Shown in pieces: positions 33,313 to 43,900 of a stretch of DNA of 64,000 bases. The first letter of the stretch is position 1; every line of letters begins with the position of its first letter. The translations under genes and the position numbers were made by a program. This DNA comes from Clostridiales bacterium (GTDB taxonomy: Bacteria; Bacillota; Clostridia; Lachnospirales; Lachnospiraceae): contig JAJQEU010000126.1 in the NCBI GenBank assembly GCA_021201535.1, positions 1 to 64,000 of the forward strand. The letters are read 5' to 3'. The notes beneath the pieces are model-generated. The model did no database searches. It saw nothing but the letters and a program-made list of their open reading frames with translations, and was not told where the DNA came from.

Positions 33313-35970
33313 ATGAAACACTTATTTAATTTGAAGAGACTTGGTGCTGTCGCCCTCTCTTCAGCCATGGGTCTTTCCATGGCAGCAACAGCCGCTCCGG
33401 CTGTAATCCAGGCGCTGGCCGCGGATTCTACAGCTACGGACAATGATACGGCCACAACGAATGACCTGGATGATTCTGATATCATCGATACATCCAAAAC
33501 AGGGTCGCTGACAATCTATAAGTATGATATCACGGCGGCTGAGGCGGCATATGAAGGATCTGATGGTTCCCAGGGGTATGTAGCCGGGAGCATCACGGCA
33601 ACCGGTGAAGAAGATACGGATCTGCAGGATACCCTCGCTGATTATGCAATTGAGGGCGTGCAGTTTACGTACCTTAAGTGCGGCGAGATCGAAACATACA
33701 GTGTCAGCAGCGGTTCCGGCAGCTACGTCCAGGTGGTCTATGAGATCCCGACAGGGTTAGCAGAAATCCTCGGACTGGACGAAGACGATGCTTTTGATGT
33801 ATCTGAATCCAACAGGACATCTGCCACCCACTGCAGCAACGAGGGTGTGCTCCATTACACCAGCACTCAGATCGAGGATGCGCTGGAAGCAATCCTGGAG
33901 GCAGACAACGTAGACGCCAAGAATGCACTGGAAGATTATGTGTATACGTACAATACACAGGACTCCAACCAGGACCAGAAAGTGGATACGGCCGAGAACG
34001 GCTATACGGCAGTGAACATGGACAAGACAGATGAGAACGGCTACACCTATGTAGAAGGGCTGGAGCTCGGGCTGTACCTGATCGTTGAAACAGAAGTACC
34101 GGAACAGGTGACAGAAACTGTGAACCCCTGGTTCGTATCCATCCCGTTCACGGATTCTGACGGCGATGAATGGCTGTATGACATGTACTGCTACCCGAAA
34201 AACCAGACCGGCAACCCGACGCTGGACAAGTCCGTACGCAACGCCTACACGAACACGCTGGCATCGTCAGGGGCATATGACAAAAATGCCATCGAGACAT
34301 CCCTGGCAACCGGCGACACTTATGACGGCAGCAGTTCGTCCAACTCCCTTATTGTCTGGAACCAGGATGATTCCGATGAGGACGTGGATACAAACGACGC
34401 AACTTATGTAGCGAACCGCGGCGGATATACTGATGACGGCACAACCGCGGGCAGCGGCGCAAAAGAAGATATCAGTTCTGATTTTACTTATGCTGATACC
34501 ACCACGGCATCCGAGGGCGACCTGCTGGATTACATCCTTGTGTCCAAACTCCCGCATATCAGTTCCACCGCAACTTACCTTTCTGAGTATACCTTCGTTG
34601 ACGAACTCGGCCCGGGCATCACTTATAACAATGATGTAAAGATCGCTTTCTATCATACAAGGGCAGATGCGGAAGCTAATAATACGGCAAAAGCGGACCT
34701 GATCTGGGGCGTGACTGACAGCAACGGCGATGCAGAGTACCATCTGGATGAGTATGCCGATGTCACTGTTGTGAATACTGATTCCGGAAGTGCAGAGAGC
34801 GATGGCAGCACAAGGCTGACGGTCAGCATGACAGAAAAAGGCCTGAACCTGATCAACTGCGGCGAATGGACGGACCCGCAGGAAGGCGAGACATGGTATG
34901 GCTTATCCGATTATTACATGGTTGTATACTATACCGCCACTGTTAACTCTGATGCCACCTGCGTGCTCGGGGATGAAGGCAACCAGAACAGCGTATCACT
35001 GATCTGGTCACGTACTTCCTATGATTATTATAATACACTGGAAGATACAAACTTCGTATACAGCTATGCGATTGACCTGACAAAAGAGTTTGAAGATGCT
35101 GATGAAGAGGACCTTGCCGGTTACCTCAGCCAGGTAGAGTTCAAGCTTTATAATGCGACTGATGGCTATTACGTAGTGGCCGAGCAGGAATCTGAAGGCG
35201 TTTATTATGTGACAGGCAAGACTGTTGCAGGAGACGATGATGGCAAGGCAGAAGCAACCACATTCACACCGGCGAGCGACGGCACACTGGTCATCAACGG
35301 CCTTGAGGCTGACACATACGAACTGACTGAGGTTTCGACAGCTTCTGGCTATACGCTGCTGAAAGACCAGATTGAGATTACCATCACGTCTACTGACCGT
35401 GATATCATCGCTTCCGTGGCCGGCGTGACAGGACTGACCGGCGAACAGGCAGATGCGATCATTGAAAATTACCATGGCGGCATTTATGACGAGAACGGCA
35501 ACCTGATCAATGACCAGTCAACAGAGCTCGAGAAGTCTGCCACAACAGATATAAACGGCAATACCGTCAGCTCCGGCATCTCCAGCACGGACATTACGTA
35601 TTCAGCAGATGAAGACGCTAATGGGCGTACTATCAACGGCTCTGACCTGTACGTGGGTGCAATCCTTCCGGCAACTGCCACGGTCGACGGCGTGGTATCA
35701 AGCATGGATGACTGGGATATCTGCGTGAATCAGACAACGTACACGAAGAACGGAACTTCATGGGTATCCAATAACGATACCACACTGACAGCCACCGGGG
35801 ATGTTTCAACCAACGCAGCTGTAAAGCTTACAGTGGTGAACAATAAGAACTTCCTGCTCCCGCAGACCGGCGGCGCAGGTCTTTACCTGATCACCATTAT
35901 CGGCGTGGTCGTAGCAGCAGGCGGTATCTATATCGTAACGCGGAAAAAGAAAATAACGCCGGCACAGTAA
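33313..35970 (+). CDS. Major pilin backbone subunit, LPQTG-anchored
   Basis: This 885-residue secreted protein has a signal peptide (cleaved near QALAAD) and ends with LPQTGG, a hydrophobic stretch and RKKK, a canonical sortase signal. The pilin motif YPKN is near residue 295, whose Lys is used by class C sortases to link subunits. Further on is an E-box-like YELTEVSTASGYTLL near residue 675, and domains are of Cna-B/fimbrial isopeptide type. It should polymerise covalently into pilus shafts on the cell wall. The ATG follows GAGGAGGAGG. Sortase genes follow 71 bases downstream. Codon choice (many GAC, AAC, GCC, ACG) differs from flanking genes, hinting at separate origin. Confidence 0.92.
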   Translation: MKHLFNLKRLGAVALSSAMGLSMAATAAPAVIQALAADSTATDNDTATTNDLDDSDIIDTSKTGSLTIYKYDITAAEAAYEGSDGSQGYVAGSITATGEEDTDLQDTLADYAIEGVQFTYLKCGEIETYSVSSGSGSYVQVVYEIPTGLAEILGLDEDDAFDVSESNRTSATHCSNEGVLHYTSTQIEDALEAILEADNVDAKNALEDYVYTYNTQDSNQDQKVDTAENGYTAVNMDKTDENGYTYVEGLELGLYLIVETEVPEQVTETVNPWFVSIPFTDSDGDEWLYDMYCYPKNQTGNPTLDKSVRNAYTNTLASSGAYDKNAIETSLATGDTYDGSSSSNSLIVWNQDDSDEDVDTNDATYVANRGGYTDDGTTAGSGAKEDISSDFTYADTTTASEGDLLDYILVSKLPHISSTATYLSEYTFVDELGPGITYNNDVKIAFYHTRADAEANNTAKADLIWGVTDSNGDAEYHLDEYADVTVVNTDSGSAESDGSTRLTVSMTEKGLNLINCGEWTDPQEGETWYGLSDYYMVVYYTATVNSDATCVLGDEGNQNSVSLIWSRTSYDYYNTLEDTNFVYSYAIDLTKEFEDADEEDLAGYLSQVEFKLYNATDGYYVVAEQESEGVYYVTGKTVAGDDDGKAEATTFTPASDGTLVINGLEADTYELTEVSTASGYTLLKDQIEITITSTDRDIIASVAGVTGLTGEQADAIIENYHGGIYDENGNLINDQSTELEKSATTDINGNTVSSGISSTDITYSADEDANGRTINGSDLYVGAILPATATVDGVVSSMDDWDICVNQTTYTKNGTSWVSNNDTTLTATGDVSTNAAVKLTVVNNKNFLLPQTGGAGLYLITIIGVVVAAGGIYIVTRKKKITPAQ

Positions 35971-36041
35971 GGGGATCCGGGGATCCATTCAGGGGAAGTC
36001 AGCTGCCCGGCTCAGTCAGGCAAGCAAGGCAGGAAAAAACT

Positions 36042-36917
36042 ATGTGGAAAAAAATAATCGCACTTATCATCATACTGATAGGGATGGGCATGGCGTTTTA
36101 CCCATGGATCAGCAACTGGATGTTCAACCACCGGACGGAGTCAATGGTTGAAGCTTACACTGCATCTGTCGAGGACGACCCATCCATAGACGTGGAAGCT
36201 ATCCTGGCAGAAGCGCAGTCATACAATCAGGCCCTTTTGTCCGGCTCAGTGGTCCTGACCGATCCGTTTTCTTATGAAAATACTGAGTCGGACAGTGGGG
36301 CAGATTACAACAGCGTCCTTAACCTTGACGGCTCAGGCCTGATGTGTTTTATCGAGATCCCCAAAATAGACGTATACCTGCCGGTCTACCACGGGACTTC
36401 GTTCGAAGTTCTTGAGAAGGGTGCGGGCCATGTGGAAGACACGGCGCTGCCCATCGGCACAACCGGCGGGCGCCCGGTGATCTCCGCCCACACGGGCCTC
36501 AACACGGCCAAGATGTTCTCAGACCTGACGGATATGAAGGAGGGCGATCTGTTCTTCATCCATATCCTCAACGAGACCCTGGCCTACCGCGTGGTCGGGA
36601 CGGAAGTGATCGAGCCGGATGATATCTCATCACTTTCAGCCGAAGAAGGCCGCGACCTGGTCACCCTGCTTACCTGCACGCCTTACGGCGTCAATTCCCA
36701 CCGCCTGCTTGTCACAGGCGAGCGGACGGAATATACGGATGAAATACGGGCGGAAGCGGACGCACTGGAGATGGATTCCGGATCCGAATGGATGAAGGCT
36801 TACCGGCAGGCAATCCTGGCCGCCTTCTGCATCATTGCGGCGGCGGCCGTCATGTATATCATGAATAAGGCACGGTCAAAACGCGCGCCGGCATCCGGCA
36901 CCAGCGGGAAGGGATGA
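36042..36917 (+). CDS. srtC: Class C sortase 1
   Basis: The 291-residue membrane transpeptidase has an N-terminal anchor and a second membrane segment near the C-terminus, as in class C pilin sortases. The lid motif DPF (TDPFSYEN, about residue 77) covers the active site. Catalytic residues are His in SAHTGL (about 150), Cys in LLTCTPYG (about 211) and Arg in SHRLLV. It would cleave the LPQTG of the pilin and join it to the YPKN lysine of the next subunit. It overlaps the second sortase by four bases. Confidence 0.93.
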   Translation: MWKKIIALIIILIGMGMAFYPWISNWMFNHRTESMVEAYTASVEDDPSIDVEAILAEAQSYNQALLSGSVVLTDPFSYENTESDSGADYNSVLNLDGSGLMCFIEIPKIDVYLPVYHGTSFEVLEKGAGHVEDTALPIGTTGGRPVISAHTGLNTAKMFSDLTDMKEGDLFFIHILNETLAYRVVGTEVIEPDDISSLSAEEGRDLVTLLTCTPYGVNSHRLLVTGERTEYTDEIRAEADALEMDSGSEWMKAYRQAILAAFCIIAAAAVMYIMNKARSKRAPASGTSGKG

Positions 36918-37840
36918 TGATGAAAGCACTGAAAGCTGCCGCCTGCACCATACTGATCATCGCCGGGCTCGCCCTGGCCCTGTCACCGGAAGTGAATTCC
37001 GCCATCCTGGACAGGGAGAACCGCGAGATCATCGCTGCCGTGGATGAAGGGGTGCAGGCAGCAGAAGATACAGAAGAAAACACAGGCGTACAGGATACTG
37101 GCAGGCATAACATCATCGAAGCGACAGACGCCTTGTGGGAGAGTATCACGGCTTATAACCAGAACCTTTACGTCAACGGGCAGGCGGAATTCCGCGATGC
37201 GTGGTCCGTCACCCAGACCCCGTCTACCGTGGAGGGGCTGGACGGGAATATCTTCGGGTATATCACGATCCCCGCCATGGACGTGGAACTCCCGCTGTAT
37301 GTCGGCGCCTCCACGGCAAACCTGGCGAAGGGCGCAGCCATCCTTGGCGCGACCTCCCTCCCTGTCGGGGGCGAGAACACGAACAGCGTCATCGCCGGGC
37401 ACCGCGGTTACCGGGGCATCCCGTTCTTCCGCGAGATTGAGAAGCTCGGCGTGGGCGATGCCGTGTGCATCACGAACACCTGGGGCACCATAGGCTACCG
37501 GGTCGAGTCCATCGACATCATCAGCCCGACGGATTCGGACAAGATAAAGATACAGGAAGGGAAGGACATGGTGACATTAATGACCTGCCACCCTTACCGC
37601 TCCAACGGCAAGTACCGCTATGTCGTGTACTGCGTGCGGGACGATTCCGTGCTCACGGAGGAGGCACAGGCCCCATCCGGCACTGCCGGCGGTTATATCA
37701 CGGCGTCAGACGGCACGGCATATGAAAGTTCCCAGCAGGACATTGATATGGAAAAACTGTTCCGCCGGCTGTGTGGCGCCGCACTGGTGCTGTTCACGGT
37801 TTCCCGCCTGCTGGCCGGGCGGCGTCGGAAAAACAGATGA
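36914..37840 (+). CDS. srtC: Class C-like sortase 2
   Basis: This second sortase has 308 residues, an N-terminal membrane segment, and a C-terminal hydrophobic segment followed by RRRKNR. Catalytic residues are His in IAGHRGYRG (about 162), Cys in LMTCHPYRSNGKYRY (about 224) and a following Arg. The lid reads FRDAWSV rather than DPF/DPW, so its accessory substrate choice may differ: it might add the large tip protein or anchor the base. The start overlaps sortase 1 (ATGA), which implies coupled translation. Confidence 0.9.
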   Translation: MMMKALKAAACTILIIAGLALALSPEVNSAILDRENREIIAAVDEGVQAAEDTEENTGVQDTGRHNIIEATDALWESITAYNQNLYVNGQAEFRDAWSVTQTPSTVEGLDGNIFGYITIPAMDVELPLYVGASTANLAKGAAILGATSLPVGGENTNSVIAGHRGYRGIPFFREIEKLGVGDAVCITNTWGTIGYRVESIDIISPTDSDKIKIQEGKDMVTLMTCHPYRSNGKYRYVVYCVRDDSVLTEEAQAPSGTAGGYITASDGTAYESSQQDIDMEKLFRRLCGAALVLFTVSRLLAGRRRKNR

Positions 37841-37957
37841 TGGCATACAGGGGAACGGTAACCCTGCCGGAAGGCTTATCCCGCAAGGAGTGCGTAAGTT
37901 GAAATTATGATAGATTGACGACAAGAAATAAGACAGATTTTATGAAAGGAAGCTTTT

Positions 37958-40900
37958 ATGAAAAAAGTAATACGGCCTGCAGCGTTCCTGCTGGCTGCCG
38001 TGCTGATGCTGACATCCGCCGTACAGGGTTTCGCGGACATCAGCTCCGACCCGTCCACAGATATCTACAGCGTTAGTGTGGAGTCCGGGGAAGAAGATGA
38101 AGGCACAGGCACTGCGGACGTTGATGCGGGAGATTCTATTACAGACCCCGTGCTGGAAACGTATATCGAAGAAAATGCGGACACCAGCTACACGGGATCC
38201 GGCAGAAAAAAACTCGTGAACTTCATCGCCGTAAAACAGACTTTCTTTGACGCCTCGCTCATCGAGGACGGGGATACCTCCGACTCGATCATGGCAGGCA
38301 TTGAGGCAGGGGATGAAGAGGCACTGGAGAAGTACCTGATGCAGTCCACCAGTTATGCGCCTGTATATGAGCTGGATGAAAACAGCGATTATTACGCCGT
38401 GTTTCTGGACACGATGCAAGGGACTTCGTCCGTGCAGACCATGGGCGCGAGCTTTGCCGTGAACAATACGGACGGCGAGACGGTGGACGGCTGTTTCTAT
38501 GACACGGAGACAGGCATCGGATATATCCCGAAAGACCTACTCTTAAATGAGGACGGCGAACAGGTACTCCTGTACCTGCAGGCCCAGGTCGCGCAGGTAA
38601 TGGACACGGATACGTATACCACCAGCATCACGGTTACCGTGGAGGACGGCAAGGATGTCCTTTCTATAACGGAAGCCGATGCGAATGTTTATGACACGGA
38701 GACATCCATTGTGATAGAAGCCGGGCTGGATATCCAGTCGGTCACTGCCAACGGCGTGCCCGTCACGGAAGAAGGCTTTTCCTACGACCCTGACACAGGC
38801 GAGATGTATGTCGGCCTGCCGGCGGCTTCTGTGCAGAACATTTCCATTACAGTACCGGAAGAGGAAAGCCAGGGCGTGTCCGGCACATTGAAATCGGCGG
38901 CCGGCAGGGCCGTATCCGCCATCAGGGGCATCTTTACCACAGAGGCGGAAGCCGCCACTGCGGTCGGCTCCTATGACGCCATGAATTATTTCGCCACGGG
39001 CATCGACATCGGTTCCTGCACCCAGGGGACATACTATGACGTGGATGTTAACTACAGCTATGATGCCAGCTACAAATATTCCACATCAACGGTCCTGTAT
39101 GCCGCGCTGGGCGAATCTGACACGTATTATGCGGAGCTGGTCAATGCGATCGACAACGGGGGCAGCGTGGACCTGAGCCATGTACAGGAATTAAACGGCA
39201 TGGTGTGGACGCCCATGCAGGTGGAACTCGATACCTCCAGTGTGAAGGCGGCCAATGCCGGCCTTGGAAGCATCACCGCCACCCTGACGCTCGAATGCGG
39301 GCACGTGGATGTCGCCCTCGGCACCGCGTCCGACAACAATGCCACCGTAGTGAAAGCCCGCATTCGCTGCCTGTATAAGGGAAGCGACTATGCCGTATTC
39401 GGCATCGTGACGCAGAAAACGCATCAGCAGTCCGGGCTCGCGCTGTTCAAGGTCGGGATCACGACCAACGGCAAGGCCAGCGTGCATAAGGTGACGGACG
39501 GCGCCGATACGGTTGACACGGACATCATCGGCTTTACCGGCAACAGCAATTACTCGCTGGCCGGGGCTGTATTCGGCGTGTATACGGACACCGGGTGCCT
39601 GAACAGGGTCGGCACCCTGACCACGGATTCCAACGGCGATACCGAAGAACTGTCACTGGCGGCGGGGGAGTATTATATCAAGGAGATTTCCGCATCCCCG
39701 GGGTATGATATCGATACGAAAGTCAGGCCCTGCACGGTGTCGAACGGCACCACGACGACCGTGACGTTTTATGAGCCGCCGAAGTATGGCTATATCGTGG
39801 TACAGAAGAACCTGGATACCTCCAGCGCGCCGGCAGGGTATACGGCGTCCGAACTGTCGGAACTCTCCCTGGAGGGCGCAAAATACCAGGTGTTCTCCAC
39901 CTATGCAGAGGCGGAAGCGGCCCTGACCGGCGGTGCGTCAAACCCCGCCCGCCTGGCGACCCTGACGACGGACAGCAGCGGGTATGCCGCGTCCACTGCA
40001 AAATTCGCCATCGGCACCTATTATATTAAAGAAGTCGTCGCTCCTGAGGGGCTGGCCTATGACAGCACGGTATATACCGTCACGGTCGCTGCCGGCGCGA
40101 CAGGTGGGGCAACCTATACCGTGACTTCCACGGAGCACCCGGAATACGGGTACATCAAAATCACGAAAGCCCTCGAAGACAGCAACGCCAGCAGCAACAG
40201 CAATTATTCAGTGGCAAACGCGGAGTTCGGGATCTACTCTTCGGAATCGGATGCTGAAAATGACACTAACCGCGTCCAGACACTGGTGACAGACAGCAGC
40301 GGCGAGGCGGTTTCCGGCATGCTGAAGCCCGGTACGTATTACGTGAAGGAGACAGCCGCCGGCGCATCCATGGGCTGCTGGGTCAATGAGGAGAAATACG
40401 AGGTCGTGGTGGAGGGCAGCCACACTTCCGATGTGACCTACGATGTGGACGAGACGATCTACGAGCCCGTGCAGACCGGCAGGATCAGGATCTACAAAGA
40501 GTCCGCCGATGAGTCCGCCACGGACGGGAACAGCAATTACGACCTCACAGGCGCTGAGTACACTGTTTACCTGGAGGACGGGGAGACCGAGGCGATCGAC
40601 ATCTACGGCAGCAGTGTCGTGATCACGGTTGACCAGGAAGAGGACGGGGAGTATTACGGGACTTCCAACCTGCTCTACCTGGGGACTTATATCATAAAAG
40701 AGACGAAAGCCCCGCAGGGTTATGAGCTTGATTCGGAAGAGTATAAGGTGACGGTCAGGGAGACCGTAATGTTTACGGAGCAGGATGTGGCGCTTTACAA
40801 CAAGAACCCGCAGACCTATTCGGTGAAATCCACGGATGAGCCGTGGAAGGTCTGCCTGGCCGTCCAAAAAACCATTGATTACAACTCACTCTCCTTCGAA

Positions 40901-43900
40901 GAGACGCGAGGGTATGATATGTCCACGCTCATACAGTATTTCGAATCAAGCAGCGATTATTCCCTGGAAGGGGCGGAATATTGCATCTACGGGAGCTACG
41001 AGGGCGCCCTGAACGAGGACGGGTCCGAGTTCGTGGCAAAGGTCACGACGGACGCGGACGGTTACGGGCAGACTGACATCACCGTGCCCATGGGCACCTA
41101 TTATATCAAAGAGACACAGGCACCGGACGGTTTTGAGCTGGACACGAGCGGCGGCCCGTACGGGAACGGCATCTACGTGCTGGATGCAAACTATAACGAC
41201 CCTGTCACCTACGACCAGCAGATCATCACTCTGACCCACGAGGAAAGACCTGAGACCGGCGAGATCGAGGTGTACAAGAAGTCGAAAGAGCAGTCCCTCG
41301 TGGACACGTACCCGGAGTACTATTCCCTCGAAGGCGCGGAATACACTGTGTACTATGACGATGGCTGCAACATAGTCGCCGGCACGATCACGACCGATGA
41401 GGACGGGTACGGCATCCTGGACGGCCTGATGCTCGGGATCACGTATTACGTGAAAGAGACGAAGGCGCCGACCGCTGCCCTGGAAATTGACGGGGTGACT
41501 GTCGATACCGCGATGTATGAGCTTGACGAGACGCTCTATGAAGTCACGATAGGGTCCTCCCGGGCATCCGAGCCGGTCGTCAGCTATGAGGAGCCGGTCT
41601 ACCGCGACCTCTACGTGTACAAGGGCCCCCTTCAGATGCTGGAGACCGGTTATGAGTTTACCCTGCATATCCCGGCTGCTGCGACCAAAGTGGTGTTCAC
41701 GACGGATAAGGAGATCCCTGAAACATACACTTCGTCCAACTACCGGACTGACGTGTCCTACGCGAAGAACGAGGGCATCATCGGCTGGCTGGAAGGCGAC
41801 ACCTGGTACGTGCAGGCAGCGGACGGCGGCACCATCTACTTCAACTATGACAGCAGCTATATGTTCGAGGAAGAAGGCTGGTATACGACTGACGACAACT
41901 CCTACGGGCACCGCATCGAATCCGTCGACTTCGGGAATGGCGTCATCGACACCTCCTACACGACGGACATGACCCGGATGTTCTTCCATGACATCAGCCT
42001 CACTTCCATCACGGGGCTGTCTGAGTTTAACACTTCCAGCGTGACGGCGATGACCGGCATGTTCATGGCAGCCTGCACGCTCACGGAAATCGACCTGTCC
42101 GGCTGGGATACATCGTCCGTGACAGACATGGGCGACATGTTTGCCCACTGCCGCGACCTGGTGGACATCACGGTGGACAGCGGATTTGACACCTCCAACG
42201 TGACGAACTACCATGACCTGCTCGCGTACACGAACATGGCGAACAGCAAGTACCAGTACATGGTGGACAACATTGAGTTCAACACGTCCATCGTGACGAA
42301 CATGAGCGAGATATTCCTTGAGGGCGAGTCGGGGCAGTCCGGCTACGAGTGCAAATACACCCTGACGTCGATTGACCTCTCATCCTGGAACCTGGGCAGC
42401 GTCACGTCGAGCATCAACATGGCCGGGCTGTTTGACTGGTGTGAGAACCTTACGACAGTCAGCGGGCTTTCCATACCTGCATCAGCCACATCCGTGGCTT
42501 ACATGTTCCAGCACTGCCTTGTGCTGGGCAGCGGACTCAGCCCGATGACGGTTAATTTCTACGTGACGGACAGCACGCTGGCCTATACGGACATGTTTGC
42601 GGATTGCTCAACCAGCCTGAGCGAGGATGAAAGGGAAGGGATTGTCGCTGACGGATATTATGATGAGAGCGTGGTTCTTTCCTGCACGACCAGTGCCCAG
42701 GCAGCGGTCGCGAAGCTGTGCGTGGGGACTGCGGGCGAGGATGAGAAGAACAGCATCATCGTAGTGAAGCTGAACGGGATCGTGCAGACGGCCTCCCTGG
42801 ACGCCACGGGAAACTCCGTGATGACGGCTTCCATCGGCTCCCGGCTGGCAGGCCTTACTTCGGCAGTGATGGATGCCTTCACGGCGGCAGCAGTGGCATT
42901 CGCAGAAGATGCCGGGGGTACGCCTGACACCTACGCCATCGCCACCGGCACCAATGTGATGTCGCTCGCGGAATCGCTCGCGGAGAAGGCAGGCCTGGTC
43001 ACCGTGGCGCAGGCGGAGACGGATGAAAGCTCTTACCCGAACCTGTGCGACGCCGTGTACAGCGCGTATACGTCGCCTGATTTCTCCGATGAGTCCAAGT
43101 GGGCGGACTTCGAGTTCGAGCGCCTGGATACGGATGAGAACACCGGGGTGCAGACAGCGGTCTACGTGCTGCACAACGTGCCTTACGGCCTGGCGCTGTA
43201 CGTGAAGGAGACATCCCCCGCGTCCGGCTACGGCCTGGATGAAAACACCTGGGAGTTCGGCGAGGAGGACCGCTCCGGCAGCTATGTGAACTCGTATGAC
43301 CCGACAACTGAAAACCCGAATGAAGTCTGGATCTCCATGCAGAAGAAGCTGGATACGGACGCGGACGTGGATCTGTCGGAAGGCTCGCCGTACAGCATGG
43401 CAGGCATCCAGTACATCGTGTATACGGACGCTGCCTGCACGACCCAGCTGTACTGGGATGAGGACGGGGACGGAACAGCAGAAACACCGGCCGTCCTGAC
43501 GCTGACAGAGACCGGCGTGTCGAACACGATCGGCCCGGTTGACATCGGGGACGCGGACAGCGTGACGTACTATATCAAGGAAGATCCTACCCAGTTTGCA
43601 AAAGTCCAGGCTGGCGGGTCAGGCACAGCCTTGATCCTTGACGAGACCGAATACAGCCTGACTGCTGTAAAAAATGAGAAGACCACGCTGTACTTTGAAG
43701 TGGAGGATGATGTCGTCATAGACGGCAGTATCATCATCAAGAAGACGTCCAGCAGCTCATCCATCACTGCCAGCACGAGCAGCGAGTACAGCTATGAGGG
43801 CGCCGGGTTCAAGATCTACACGGATCCTGAACTGACACAACTTTATGCCGTGATCTACACGGATGCCACGTATACAGCCACCTGCACGGGCATGCCGATC

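Noticed and set aside
40946-42214. 422-residue minus-strand ORF inside the giant adhesin
   Set aside because: It is an antisense shadow of a GC-rich repetitive gene with no ribosome binding site; its composition (many His, Val, Arg) is typical of reversed repeats.
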